NCBI RefSeq assembly: GCF_025024155.1
Contig: NW_026251765.1
Coordinates: 124,001-188,000, forward strand
Direction: 5' to 3'
DNA: 64,000 nucleotides
DNA from: Gamsiella multidivaricata
Lineage: Eukaryota > Mortierellomycota > Mortierellomycetes > Mortierellales > Mortierellaceae
Shown: piece after piece, positions 9,794 through 22,500 of the stretch
Position numbering within the stretch: the stretch's first letter is position 1
How the letters are laid out: each line of letters starts with the position of its first letter
Made by a program: the position numbers and the translations under genes
Notes under the pieces: generated by a model
Database searches by the model: none
Told to the model about the DNA's origin: nothing
The model's input: the letters and a program-made list of their open reading frames with translations, nothing else

Positions 9794-11444
9794 CTAATTG
9801 TTGGTGATAACAGCCGTGCTGACAGCAGCGCTGGTGAGTTTGGCATTAGCGATGACCTGCAGGATTTCTGCCAAGGACTGCTTCCATCCGTTCAGCCTCT
9901 GGCTGAGCTGCTGCCACTGCTGTGTGCCAAAGGTCCTGTAGATAGATCGGTTAATGGTCACAGTTCTCGAGACCTGGTTAAGCTTTGCCTCGACCAATCC
10001 TGCACGAATAACATCGATCACCCACAACTCAACCTCAGACTCATCCACCTCCAACGCCTTGGCAATCTCCTGATAACTCAATTCACGCGTCAGATTCTCG
10101 GATCCGAGCGAAGCGAGCGAAAGCAGACGGATCTTGCGCAGGGCCTCTTCCTCATCCAATCCGAGCTCCTGCTTGAGCAAACCGGCGTTCTTGGAGCTGA
10201 ATGCGTTGTAGTCCTGGACGTTTCCGCTCAAAAAGATTGAAAGGAGCTCGTATACCTTCTCGGACTTGAGATGCTGGACTGCATCAATCTTCAACAAGTT
10301 TTCGAAGTTGAGAACCTCGGACAAAGCGATCGATTCAGTAATGGCCCTCTTGGCATGGGACTTCTGAGAATCCAGCTCTGCGGTTTGGCTGTTGAATGTT
10401 GTGAGGTACTTGATCAGGAAATCATGAGATTGGTATCTATTTGGGTATCTCTGGTTAGTTCGCCATGATTTCGCTATTCCGTTTAAACTTCATGCCTCAA
10501 ATGCATTGTTAGACTAATGACTTACGGGTTTCCGGACGTCTTCAAGTGGTCTGCCAAGGTCAACAAAAGGGTGCGCTCAGCTTCGGGTGCGATGCCCCAC
10601 TCGCTGATCCAGGAGGGAACATACTGGAGCTGAGGGAGGACCAAATCCATGTCATCGCTTGCTACAGCCAAATCTACGATCGACGTGAAGACAGAGAGGC
10701 GGAGAGGAGAGTTGGCGGGAAGAATGTTGAAGATGTTGGACAACCTATGAGCGATGAGATAAAGTGGTTAGCAAATGCTTCGCTCTGCAGAGTCCATCAT
10801 TCGAGGCGAATAATGATCTACTCACACTTTGAACTTCAGAGGAGTCTTTTGTGCGGGTTCTGTAGTAAGTGTCTTCAAGACGGTCTCCAGATGGGCCTTG
10901 TTCGCATCAGGAACAACAACTGCGATGAGGAGATTGTAAGCAGACTCGAACTCTACAGTGATTTGAAAGTCAAGGCAGTCAGTACTGGACCGAAGTAGAT
11001 GATTTGCGACAAGATACAGTCATAGGCGCAGTCAGCACTGCATACCCTTTTCGGGAGCCTCCAAAAGCGTCTTGCTTTCCTTGACAATAACATTGACAGC
11101 CTCAGCATCCTTCTTGGAATCGACCAAGGAAGTAACCTCCTTGACAAAGGTCTCTGTCTCGTCACCGCGGAGAACGCCGATATATGTAGCCAGTTCGATG
11201 ACCTAAGTATGTATCGCGGAGAACTGTCCATTAAAGTCACCTCTTGATGCGTTCAGTAGCCTTGCCAAGACTCTTCTGGGGTGAATAGTGTAGCCTGGTA
11301 GACTGGAGGCAAGCCTACGATAACCGAAGTATAGTCCCTGTTGGATTGAACAAAAAAAATAAAAAAAAGAATGGCCCATCCTGAATAAAGCGGCCGTACC
11401 TGGTCCTGGAAAGGCGCGTCGATAAAGATCTGCTCGGCGGTCAT
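9794..11444 (-). CDS. EIF3M: Translation initiation factor eIF3 subunit M
   Basis: Five exons encode about 400 residues: 11444-11400, 11202-11046, 10952-10826, 10744-10526, 10448-9794. eIF3m is a PCI-domain member of the octameric eIF3 core, which recruits mRNA and the 43S complex in the cytoplasm. The N-terminal exons give a helical solenoid (VIELATYIGVLRGDETETFV, then EFESAYNLLIAVVVPDANKA). The last exon carries the PCI module with the family signature near the C-terminus, RTFGTQQWQQLSQRLNGWKQ. Start ATG 11444 gives MTAEQIFIDAPFQDQ. The first intron (11399-11203) contains an open frame but no family-like sequence, so I treat it as intron. The eIF3m gene lies downstream of, and on the same strand as, the Bem1-like gene. 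Confidence 0.93.
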
Positions 11445-11712
11445 ATTGATGCTGGATGGTCCGATGAGATGCTGGTGGGGAAGGATGAGGTGTGCTTGTC
11501 TAATGGTCGATCGTGCCTGAGGTCGCCTTGCCCATTAAGCTTGAGAATGAGACTCAAAAAATAAATCATAAACACGAGCGCCACTAAAAGGGTACCCTTA
11601 ACTGGATACCATGGTAACTGGCATTTCTTCATCGAGCATAATAGCCGCCTTGCAAAACCCTCTATTATTATTTTTTTATTTTTTTTGAGTGCACGCAACC
11701 CAACTGAGGCAC

Positions 11713-13091
11713 CTAGTCCACATAGACCATAAGCTTACCGCCACTATTGTCGATTGCCTCGCGGACGTCCTCATCGCCTTGGATCCTTGCAAAGTCGCCA
11801 CGGTCGTCGCGATAACTCATTTCCCCGTGTTCAGTGTTCAAGCGCTCAAAGATCTTTTGCTGGAGCGAGCGGAAGGTAATCGCAACAGGTATCCTCATGG
11901 CCATGATGTCCTCCTGATACGAGATCTTGACTTTGATCATTTCTTCTGATGGGTTTAAGGCGGAGGGCGTTGCAAACGAGGATTGAGAGCGCAAGCTAGG
12001 GGATGCATTTGCAGAAGGCGGGTCGTCCGAGTAGCTGCGGTAGCCTCCAGACTGTGCCTTGGCTACAAACACGGCACGAGGACCTGAAGGCGACGGGCGT
12101 CGGTCGCCAGAGTGGGCTGAAGAAGCAGAGTGGAACATGCTGCCAGTGGGTGTTGAGCGTCCAACAGATGAGGGTGATGCCGGACCGTTACCTACACCGC
12201 CTATAGGTATCTCGGTGTCACCGTCTCGCAGTGCAAGCAGTTGCTCCACAAGTGGATGCTGCGTGATCCTTGCTGGAAGGGCGCACAAGTCCTTGACATA
12301 GCCATCCAAGTCTGCCCTGCGGGAAGCTGTGACAGTATCATCGACCGCCTCGAGCGGGATTGGCATGAAGGGAAGGATCCGAGGCTGACCACCAACTCTG
12401 CCAGACTCAACAGGGAATTCTTCTAGTAGCGCAATGTGAAAGCTGTAAAAGTCCTCGTATAGGCGGTAGAGATTCCGTGAGACTCCCGAGGCATACTCGA
12501 CCCGGACTGTGAACCAATATTGATCGTCCTCATGGTGGTACGAGTCGACTGATGCATTAACAAGTAGCGGAGCATCGGAGTCATAATGGGTGCCGTCGTC
12601 GTATATGTCTCCATTGTTTCGACTTGCCGGTGCTGCTGCTCCTGTGTGTCTTCCATTTGACGACTCCTCGCGAGCAGTCTACATGAGGGCGGTATCAAGA
12701 GTCATTAGCGGCTGTAATCGCTAACACATAGAGTGCAATGCGATTATGATACAAGCATTCATCTCAAGATAATAGCCCAATGTGATATTGCGAACTGCGA
12801 TGTTCAAAAATAAACAACAGCAGTCCAAATATCCGTATAGTTGTACTGCTTACCATGCGTCTACCAGAGTCAAAATCCTGAGAGGGGTTCCTGCGCACGG
12901 CAGGCTCTCTTTGGTGCGATTTGAGGTCCCTGGACATCTTGTTCTTGAGCTGCTGAATAGTAGGTCCGCTGCCTTGACTAGAATGCTGATGAAGCTGCTG
13001 TTGTTGCTGCATGAACTGCTGTGGATGCATGCCATGAGATGCCTGCTGGTGATGATATGATTGATGTTGCTGTTGCTGCTGCTGTTGTTGT

Positions 13092-13135
<44 letters not shown>

Positions 13136-13157
13136 TTGTTGCTGTTGCTGTTGTTGT

Positions 13158-13198
<41 letters not shown>

Positions 13199-13969
13199 AG
13201 TCGCTTCGGTAGCGTCGATTCTACCCAGAGGGATGCTGTTGGCCTTGTACTCCATCGTCTGTTTCTTCCACTCCTCGACACGGGGGATAACTGTCCCTGT
13301 CTGTCGAAGCATCTCCTGAACATCAATAGGTTTCCCTGTGGCCATATCCCTGATCTCGACAAAGCTCACCGGGATCAACCCAGGTCCACCAAGTCTTCCA
13401 ATGGGCTTTGCCACATACCACTCTTCGTTTGACTGAGCAATAACAAGAATGGCATCTCCGACCTTGGCGTCCAGCTCATCGGGTCTCTCGGCACCAAAGT
13501 CGTAGAGCACGATGCCGTATAGCGGTTGACATTTTGGTTTTTGAGGAGCAGGTGGCGCGACCGTCGCCTGAGGCTGCTGCTGCTGATGCTGCTGCTGATA
13601 GTAGTTCTGCTGCCCCTGGCCATGTGCAGGAGAGGGCTCTGTGAAGGATCCCGAATCATTTCCGGAATCCTCGAGGCTCTGGTTGCTGTTCCGCTGGTTC
13701 TTTTCCAGGATTTGAAAGTAGGTGACGGGGACGTATCCGCGGGCCCCGGTGACAGGATTACAGGCCTCATACCAGTCCTCGTCGTCCTCATTGCCGACCA
13801 CATGGAAAAAGTCACCCTTGATAAAGGAGAGCTCCTCACTTTGCTGGGAATTGTAGTCGTAGAGGGCTTTAATGACCTTGCGGGGCGGGGCCAGGGCGGC
13901 GGGGGCACGATTGGAGGAGAGACCGCCAGAGCTGCTCTTGTTTTGAAGAGATCGTCTGAGGTTTTGCAT
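11713..13969 (-). CDS. BEM1: Bem1/Scd2-type polarity scaffold (SH3-SH3-PX-PB1)
   Basis: Two exons, 13969-12854 and 12678-11713, join in phase 0 to about 693 residues. Domain order is the Bem1/Scd2 architecture. SH3-1 is at about 31-90 (KALYDYNSQQSEELSF through GYVPVTYFQIL). SH3-2 is at about 150-207 (GIVLYDFGAERPDELDAKVG through LIPVSFVEI). A long glutamine tract is at about 258-301. A PX domain is in exon 2 (YWFTVRVEYASGVSRNLYRL and onward). A C-terminal PB1 domain follows (IKVKISYQEDIMAMRIPV, ending GGKLMVYVD). Bem1 links Cdc42, its exchange factor Cdc24 (through PB1) and PAK kinases at growth tips. Start 13969 (MQNLRRSLQN) is preferred; an upstream in-frame ATG at 14173 adds a Ser/Leu-rich translated-leader-like segment. 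The polyglutamine insertion between SH3-2 and PX is the odd feature. Confidence 0.93.
13067..13198 (-). repeat. CAG/CAA glutamine-codon repeat in the Bem1-like gene
   Basis: 132 bp of uninterrupted CAG/CAA codons on the minus strand encode about 44 consecutive glutamines. The codons are mixed, not pure CAG, which tends to slow replication slippage. A further Gln/His-rich stretch flanks it. The opposite strand consequently shows spurious poly-Leu and poly-Val/Ala open frames. Confidence 0.95.
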
Positions 13970-14184
13970 CTGGATCCGGGAGATGAGGTCGAGAGAAAGG
14001 GAATGGACTGTGGAGAATCTGGCGACGTGTAAGAAGAAGAGAGAGGAGTGAGGCGATGGCAATAAAGAGGCAATAAAAAAGAGCGCGGAGCGAGAGAGGG
14101 AGAGAAGAGTGGAGAAGCGAGAAGGTGAGTGGGGTGAGAGAGGGAGGAGACACCCATTGCGTGGTGGGTGCACTGTGAGGAGGG

Positions 14185-14217
14185 TTCCATTTCCATTTCC
14201 ATTTCCATTTCCATTTC
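14185..14217. repeat. TTCCAT hexamer tandem repeat
   Basis: Five perfect TTCCAT copies, then a partial one, lie about 220 bp upstream of the Bem1-like start, in its presumed promoter or 5' leader. On the minus strand the unit reads ATGGAA, so it creates a run of in-phase upstream ATG codons. Confidence 0.9.
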
Positions 14218-14428
14218 AAAAATATCGCACTTCAAAAGCCAGCAATTGCTCTATACCACGCATCCCAAACGACCTTTACACTCACAGTGAAACAGATCCG
14301 CAGGTCGATTGCGCTTCGAGCGGTATCATCGCATCATCATCGACATGGTGATCATATTTGTTGGAATTGCCTCTGATTACGACCCAGTTATTTGTATGAT
14401 ACTCAAGTCGTCCTTACCAGAAACAGGG

Positions 14429-14468
14429 GGTTACTGGGTTACTGGGTTACTGGGTTACTGGGCTACTG
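14429..14468. repeat. 8-bp minisatellite GGTTACTG
   Basis: Four perfect GGTTACTG units followed by one variant unit (GGCTACTG). Intergenic, no evident function. Confidence 0.9.
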
Positions 14469-16321
14469 CTGGCGAACATGTCTTTGGCACGCATGTTAAG
14501 CACAGCTGGCTGCTCATACTATGCCATGCAGTATCGATTGGTACCTTTTTGTCCCTCCGAGCTGAAAAGGTGCTTCGTCAAGTAGACACTTTCAAGCATT
14601 TGCTCATTCTCCAAGTGATAAGCTGCACCTCAGTACCCTAACAAACCCCATGTAGTACAAGGCATTTGCGGTGTACAGGTTCACAAGCGAACCCACACCA
14701 GGCCCGCGAAGTGTAAACTGCTTGAAAGCGGCACAAGACAATCCTCCGCGTCTGTCATTCTCGGAATACATACCATAATACATAGCAACTTGCGACACTC
14801 GTTAGCACTTGCAGCGGTTTGTCAACAGACAAATGGTCATATTGTTCGAGGTGGCATTTATTGGTGCCTGAAAGGCAGCTGGCCGCTTATATTGATTTTG
14901 CGCTCCAACCAAAATATAAAGCTAATAGCAACGTACGAAGGTTCGATCATCTTATGTCTTCTGCTCATATCCAGCTATATTGCTCAATGCTGTTGCGTGC
15001 ATCGTTTTTAGCAAGTGAGCATGAGGGAGCTATCTATCTCTATCATACCACCGATGAGAGGACATCGTTGTTGGTGAGCTGTCTGTGATCGAACGAGAGA
15101 CAGGCAAGAAGGTAGTTTCGGAGCAGCAGGCCGCCAGTACGCACATACCCAGGGCCGTGCAGGTCTATGTACGACTTACGCATGAAGTCCTGCTGCATAG
15201 CCTATATTCACCTGGAAGCCTTGGGCAGGTATCTGTAAGCTCCTTGATCTAACGTACGCCCCAATCCTTCGACTTTATCCACGCAGCTGATCCTATATGA
15301 AGAAAAGGAAAGAAGGCGTGTTGCGTGTAAGAGCTCGTTCTTCATTGTTCTTCCCGCGCGCGCGTAGTGGGTCCAAAGTGTTCCAGACCCGTTGCAGATA
15401 TGTCTGGTGAATGCGAGCGCCTGGGCAATATCGTTTGTTCGCCAAGATATCATCACGGATAAGCCTGGCCTATTGAGTATCGATTCATATCGACATGTGT
15501 AAATATGCGCCTCATTCAATACCGAGTCCAAGAGATGGGGAATCCAAGAATTGACCAGCTCGGTACTTGCAACTGGAGATGATTGTCAACAAGAAGGAGG
15601 CACTGCGGCTGAGGGGTGTGGCACTGCTAGGCGAAACGCGTTCCAAAACTCCTATTTGCTGCTCCTTCCTGTTGTCGGCTGTGCACGAATCTACGATTCC
15701 TTTGGACCATAGACTGAGAGATGCGCGTCGTCGATCGATAATTCTTGGTCCAAAAAACAGAAAAGACCTGCCAAATCACTCTCAAGTTCAACATTTATTT
15801 GTTCTTAATGTTACTCCATGCATGCATAGATTCATACATTCAGCAAGTCATTCACCCAATTCATTCATCATTCATTCGTCTCTATCGTTAATGTCTTAAT
15901 ATCTCTAAGAGCTGGCGTCAGTCAAACTAGGCTAAAAGAACGAAGACCGTGTGTATTCATTTACACGAAAAAAGGCTGCTGGTGTCGATTATCAGCGATA
16001 CCAGTGAGTGGACAGACGTTCGCTGGGTTGACGATGCAAATAGTTCATCAAGGGTGGGCGGCAGCAAGGGAAACGGCGAAAGGCGCAGAAGCACAAGCTG
16101 GCAGCATCAGGCCTTTAATCGTATGAAAAAAAAATTATGTCGTATGAGCGACTTACAAATTGCATTTCTGCTCAATTATATTATCGCACACTCTTTCTCT
16201 TCCTTCCCTCCATCGCCCTCATCCCTGCCATTCGCCCTTCCCACCACTGACTACCTCCGTTCAGCGCAGCCTGATCCTCCGCTTACTCATTCTACTTCTC
16301 ATTCCTGCACTTGAACTCGCT

Positions 16322-17661
16322 ATGTCTGCCCTCACGAACGACCAAATTGAAGAGCTTATCACTCAGTCGCTCGAAGGTAATACTACCATGCGTTTTATGC
16401 CTATGTATAATGCAGTACAAATTTCTTACTGAGTACAGGTGGCCATGTTATGCGTTCTCCGGACGTGTCAGGTGCCGTCCATACTGCCAGGCATCTTTCT
16501 CATGGATATTGACTGAAAACTGATACTTCACTGCGCTTTAGCCAGGAACTTCTCGTACAGTCCCTACTCAAAGTTCCGAGTAGGCGCTGCCCTGCGCACC
16601 ACAGATGGCAAAATCTATCAAGGTGAAAGATACATATGCTGTTGTAGTCCTCATTCATTACTGTTCTTTCATGAATCATCACTAACACCGCTATCACCGC
16701 TATCACCGCTTGCATTTCTTTTTTTGTGCACTTTTTCCCAGGCTGCAATGTTGAAAATGCATCGTATGGTAAAGTAGTCTGAGAGGTGTTCACGCGGTTG
16801 GCTGTGGGATAAAAAAGAAAAAGGAAAAAAAAAAGGCGGCGGCCCTGCTGACAGTAATGTACAACCATTCTCATCTGTTGTCATTCTCGCGCTTCTCCTC
16901 GGATATCCTACGACTCTCTACTTCATGCCTCTTTATTATGCGCTATCTGATCTATCAACGCGGTGGTTAGGAGGGGCGATCTGCGCCGAACGAACCGCCT
17001 TTGTAAAAGCAGTTGTAAGTGAGGCTCTTCAGGGTTTGTGTCTTCTTTTCTTTTCGTAATGCAGATCGGGAGGTGTGCAGTGCAATAAATGCACTAGCGT
17101 ATTCTAACGCTGCAAAAAACGAAGAGCCTTCAATTTGCTGACCTTTATTATTGCTACCTGACTCTTTGCTTTAATGACAACGCTACATAGAGTGAGGGCC
17201 ATTTGCGATTCGTGGCTCTTGCCGTGTCCTGGTAAGTCGCTGATTCAATGTCCCGCCATCCAAGGCTTCTCTTCTTTATTTGCATATTGCTTTTGAGGGA
17301 ACTAAAAGCGTGTCCCATCTTCACTAACGAATTGATTTTGATTTCCCCTGTGTTCGCGCCACTTTAATGGAGTCATCAGTGACTTTAACCACTACATCAC
17401 GCCTTGTGGTATTTGCAGGTACGTAAACACGGCACCACAGTCTCAAGGCGCGAAAGCAAGTCTCCACAATAACTCGCAACGAGGACTGTCCAAGTAACTT
17501 TTTTTTTGCCTTATCGTCTTATCACTACCAGACAATTCATGAACGAGTTTGGCAAGAACCTCGAGATCTTCTTTGTGAACGACGACAGGACGTACAAGCG
17601 TTCTGTCCTGACGGATCTGTTGCCATACGCGTTTGGTCCTGAAGATCTCCCTAGCAAGTGA
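16322..17661 (+). CDS. CDD1: Cytidine deaminase
   Basis: Seven exons give 138 residues: 16322-16376, 16542-16622, 16742-16768, 16971-17014, 17191-17231, 17380-17418, 17532-17661. The enzyme hydrolytically deaminates cytidine and deoxycytidine to uridine in pyrimidine salvage, and the family is a zinc-dependent homotetramer. Visible signatures are YSPYSKFRVGAALRT at the N-terminal fold, GCNVENASYG, the zinc and catalytic motif GAICAERTAF (Cys ligand plus catalytic Glu), and TPCGICRQ with the other two Cys ligands. The C-terminal FGPEDLPSK matches the usual end. All exons join in frame with GT-AG introns; several exons are under 50 nt. Length is typical (130-145). Nothing suggests it is non-functional. 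Confidence 0.95.
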
Positions 17662-19573
17662 TTCCGAGCGCGAAAGATCTTGCCGTTGCTTGAGATTGAA
17701 TCCAAACATCTCCAAATAAAATCTGAGAGCGACCTTTGACACTAAAGATGTGTTTTAAAGGCCGTACTTCATTGATGTTTATGTTAACGACGACCACGTA
17801 TTTTGATCGAGATCCATGTGTTCATATGCTGTGTGTGACGACGTAGACTGACTCAGCAAAAATCAACGTTTCCAAGCTGCAGCCCGCCTTCACCCTCCCC
17901 ACCCGCCATTAAAGTATGTATGACGCGTGTGTGTGGAATGGACACTCGAATTGCAGCAATGAAAGGAATAGAATAAGGAGGGAGACGGCGAACAGTGTGC
18001 AGGGACCATTTGCAGGGGCCAAGTCCATGATTAACTTGACTAGGATGTGAGTAGGATAGCAATGGATTGCGCGGGTGCCAGATTGCAAATGCAGAAGAAA
18101 ACTCAAAACGAAACCACATGGCGCGGAATAAATGATGAGGTCAAAAGGGATTAAGGGAGGAAAGCTGGGAAGACCAAGATTTATTTTTTTTTTTTTACCG
18201 TCAGGGTGTCGCGAGAGCTTTAACCTTCCCGATCGACGGACCAATAAGTTGTTGAGACCATGACCCGTTGCATTGACCAAGGTTAAGAAAAAATATAAAG
18301 GAAAAGGTATGTTTGATTTACCTAGTCCATGCATAGGAGCATCCTCCAGTTTTTTGTCTTTATTTCAGGTGTATAGTATGCCCTCAGATGCAGAGGAAGG
18401 ACTCCCTACATGTCAGCAAAGGAGTAAGAGAGTGAGAAAGCAAACGAGCCGTTGGAGGGATATTTTGGGTTCAAGGGCCCATCAACAGAAGAAACAAGGG
18501 ACAACACAGCAAACACTCACACCATGTAGTCTATCAATTGGATAAGAGTAACAGTAATCTGCGGACAAAAAAATATACTCAAAGACGCGTCTTTGGTGAA
18601 GGAGGACGACATGAAGATCTCGCGTCCTGGAAGCACATGTCCATTGGACTGGCGACCCTTTGCCAGCAAAAGACAGTAGTTTGTTGTATTGGGGCATGAT
18701 CGCAAATCGTGATCGAGATGCTAGAAAGAAAGAGCTTCTTCTGCGTATTGTAGGCCATTGAAGAAGGAAAAGAAGACAAAGGGGGAGTTTTTTTTAGCCA
18801 TGCCCATGTGGTGCTTAACTTTTGACGGGAAGAATCCCGCTGATACAATAGACAGACATATATATTCATGTAGTTTTTACACGCATACGCATACACAAAG
18901 ATAGACAAGACAAACAGATGTCCAGTGCACAATTACCATGGCCCAATCCCAGTGCAAATCAGCGCACCCACCCACCCCGCCCAACCACCACAGGAACAAA
19001 GCACAGGAACAAAGCACAGGAACAGGAACAAGAGAACCCTCTGCCGGTCGTGATCTCGAATGGCAAGAAGAAAAGGAGGAAGAAGAGACTTTCTTGACCA
19101 TGGCACTCCTTCTCATCCACTTCATCCCCCTCTCCCCTTCTCATTCTCCTACTCCTTCTCCTCCTCCCCCTCCCCCCTGATCCAGATCCAGCTCTTCCCT
19201 CCAACTCGTCTCCCCTCTCGCCCTCTTCCACATCCCTGCATCCATATACGACCTCACACTCTCGCCTCGCTTCGCTTTCACACTTCACGCTTAACTTCTC
19301 CCTCTCCCTTGCACGACTGCACTATATCATACCACTCACGCAACACCCATTTCCTCATTTCCCCTTCCTCTCCTTGGGCTCCCTACGCCATATACCGTCC
19401 CGCTACCATACCATCGCCTACTCCCACCGACAGACAACCCCTCCAATACTCCTCAATTCTAACTGACTGACTGACCAACTGACCAATTGCATCTTTGAAC
19501 CGCACGCCCTCCTTTTTTTTCATTTTTTCATTTCGGTCCTGTGGCAGTCCGCCCCTGCTGTCTCCTCCTGCAA
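17662..19573. other. 1.9-kb intergenic region between cytidine deaminase and the RasGEF gene
   Basis: No gene could be assigned. On the minus strand, short stretches at 18.50-18.71 kb (opening MPQYNKLLSFAGKG) and 18.19-18.30 kb have splice-like edges and some coding character, so a small multi-exon minus-strand gene is possible but unproven. A T12-15 tract lies near 18180. From 18.9 to 19.5 kb the sequence is strongly C/T-rich, consistent with the long pyrimidine-rich promoter and leader of the downstream gene. Confidence 0.4.
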
Positions 19574-22500
19574 ATGGATGGACTTCAGACGTTGTTGACA
19601 AGGTCGGCAGACGCGCTCTCCAATGGCAACATCAAGGTAACACTCAGTTGCTGTAGAGACGGGAACTGGGGCGGGGAGTGTATCCAAAAGAAAGATAGGA
19701 AAGCTTGTCCATGTTCAGCTCTAAACCAGATTAACACGACAATTGTGGAGAGAAGAAATCGAACTTTAGTGGGATAGTAGGAGCCCAAAGAGACGGAGCC
19801 TTTCATTCTTGGTCACCATCATGTCCATCCTCTCACCGTCGATAGTCCCGCCCTTTTTTCTTTCTCTTGCGTCGCAACCCTGATACCTCTATGATAGGAA
19901 GCGTATTATGGGTACCTCGATATCCTGGATGCAGCTGCGGTTGAGCTGCGAAAGATCAAGTTCATTAACAATGGTATGGAGCGCTTGTCTTATTTCAAGG
20001 ATAAAGATCGACGACGGAGCAAGGTACTAAGTCGGATATAAACACGCTGTGCGCGTTTTCTTTGTGTTATTTATCATTAGTGGCAATCACCTCTATCACA
20101 ACGGCAACGCTGATCTCAGCGACCAAGAGCAGCGTTGCCTCGGTTCAGGATATCCTGGCGAGGCAGAACCCAACCATTGCTGCCGTCAGTAGCCCGCAAC
20201 CAACGAGTCCGACATTCAGGACGACTCCCTCCTACCGGAAGCCCTCTCTAGCCAGGCACTCCGAGAGGATCAGTATGGGCCAAGTTAGGACAGTGACCAT
20301 GCTCACTGAGCAGATCCAGGCCGCCGCCGCCGCCGCAGCAGCAGGTACATCAACCAATACGACCCTTACAGCTGCCACGGCAGCAACAGCACCAGCACTA
20401 GCACCAATACCAGAACCAACTGTGCCAGCAGACGCACCTGTAACAGCACCTGCTTCTGCACCAACGTTCGTCTCAATATCCACTCCACCTTCCGTTCCAA
20501 TAACCGGATCAGTATCTTTGCCAACATCCACTTCTCCATCAACTACAACGATTTCAATACCAGTTTCAGCTTCGGCTTCTGAAGCGAGTTCTGCATCACC
20601 ATCTGCAACGGCCACTGAATCAACGTCTCCACCAGCTTCTGAATCCATCTCTTCGCACATCTCGACGTTCATATCGATACAAGAACAGGCATCAACGCCT
20701 TCATCGGAACCAACAGCACCAACAGCACCAGCAACGCCACCGGCACCACGGACTGCATCAGCAACGACAAACGCCGATAATGACGAGGAAACGGCAGCTT
20801 CATCGGCAGAGCAGCAAAGAAACAAGGATGAATCAATGTCTCCATCAATACATTCACCCCCATCCCCATTCTCTTCGCCTGACACTTCGTCTCCAGCTAT
20901 CTATTCACCCTTGCTCCGCTCTGCCAATGTAACTATTCCGACAAAGCCCACACGTCGGCCCCCGCCATCTCCTTACTCCGATACTCCTTCCATGGATACC
21001 ATCGATACCTCTCGCCAAATCCGGGGCAGCATTGACAGTCCTATGCAACTTTCATATCCACCCAATACACCTCTTGAGTGTGGTGGCCACCCCGACTTGA
21101 ATTCGCCTCCTCTGATGAGACCACCAAAACCAGTTCGCTACAACAGAAAGGCTCCCGAGACAAGGAACTCGGAGGATCTTTCTCTGGACGATGATTCTTC
21201 GGACGATGAAGTGGAAGTGGAAGAGGAGGAAGAGGAGGAAGAGGAGGACCAGGATGTGCAGCAAGGTAAGATATTTGTATTGTATACAAGTACGCTTTAT
21301 ATCTGACGTTCTTTCTATATACTCCATTTGCTGACATTCTTCAACCCTTCAGAGGGAGCGCCTTTGTCCCACATGCTTCAAAGGAAAACATCGTCACCAA
21401 ACATTGCTATCCCACAGTTGTGGAGGCGTCATGGGCCCTCTGTATCCGTGCCAGCCTCGCCAACTCACTCGCCTCCCAGTATACACTCGAGCTGTCCCAG
21501 CTCACAAAGCACAAGGTCGCTGTCGCACACCCAGTATTCACTCTTGAGGCAGAATAGCAACGGTCTCGTCGCGGTCATCCCGGAAGGCTGCGTGGATCCT
21601 TCTAATCTTGTGGAGGCGGAGCGCATCAACGGCGACCAAGAGGACGAGCTCGACCAAAAGACATACAGCCCATCAGATCACCTGCCGACGATCCCGATTT
21701 CACCTCTCAAAACAACCCATCGGTCTCTGCTGGAGAAGGAAAAGTCCTGGACGTCCATGCTCGCAGACACGAAATACAGGATTCAGGAGTTGTACGCTCA
21801 GTATCCACTCCAGGACGACACGAGTGAGGCTGCTGAGCAGAAGCGGTGCAAAGACGATCGGGAAATTATGACACTTGAAGATGATGCGTGCAAATATACT
21901 TCTCAGATCAGCAATATCATGGCAACCATCACCAAAGTGCGAGAGCTGCTTTACCGGTCTGCCGGGATCACATCGATCCTTGAGTTCCCCCCCTATCTGA
22001 TTGCGTATCAATTGACATTGATCGAGTCCGCCATCTTTTTGGAGATTCCGCCGGCGGCGCTTCTGACACACGCTCCCAAAACCCCACATGGAAGTATTAC
22101 AGCTTCGACAGACTTTTTCAATTATCTCACGCGGATGATCGAGTACTCAGTCTTGTTCCCGGCAGAGGCTTCAGGCCGGGCGCAGATCATTAATCATTGG
22201 GTCAAGGTTGCAGTTAAATTGCATGAACTGGAGAACTTCCAAACCCTCAAGGCCGTGTTGTGTGCACTTGGTACGCCACCCATCAAGCGACTCAAGAGGA
22301 CCTGGGGTTTTTTGCCTCGAAAAAGCACCAGCAAGATTGAGATGCTCTCTGACCTGATGAGTGAGGACCGGAACTATGGCAAGTACCGGGAGATGATGAA
22401 CAGCTTGTGGGCCGGAACTCTACTACCTTCGCCCGAAGTTTCTTCTCCTGTGCTTTCGGATTCGGTTTCTGGGAGCAGATTCGATATTCTCGGAGGCTGG

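Larger units (their letters stand above)
13970..16321. other. 2.35-kb intergenic region, no gene recognised
   Basis: Contains the divergent promoters of the Bem1-like gene and cytidine deaminase, plus two short tandem repeats (listed separately). Several open frames of 60-110 codons on both strands between 14.6 and 15.6 kb show no family signature, and the frames do not chain through plausible introns. Weakly protein-like stretches near 14.65-14.80 (minus) and 15.06-15.25 (plus) could be decayed coding sequence, but I cannot assign them. The 15.8-15.9 kb and 16.19-16.31 kb segments are T/C-rich, typical of a fungal 5' leader. Confidence 0.4.

Noticed and set aside
11253..11444. Continuation of eIF3m exon 1 through 11399-11253 as coding
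   Set aside because: It gives no eIF3m-like sequence, while splicing 11400 to 11202 joins family-like segments in phase.
13061..13432. Plus-strand open frame starting with more than 40 leucines
   Set aside because: It is the complement of the CAG/CAA glutamine tract of the Bem1-like gene; it has no independent coding evidence.
14604..15531. Series of 60-107 codon frames as a gene
   Set aside because: They do not join through acceptable splice sites and show no recognisable motif; kept only as possible decayed sequence.
20232..20885. 217-codon minus-strand frame rich in Val, Ala, Gly and Asp
   Set aside because: It is antisense to the Ser/Thr/Pro/Ala-rich coding part of the RasGEF gene; mirror frames of such codons stay open by composition.
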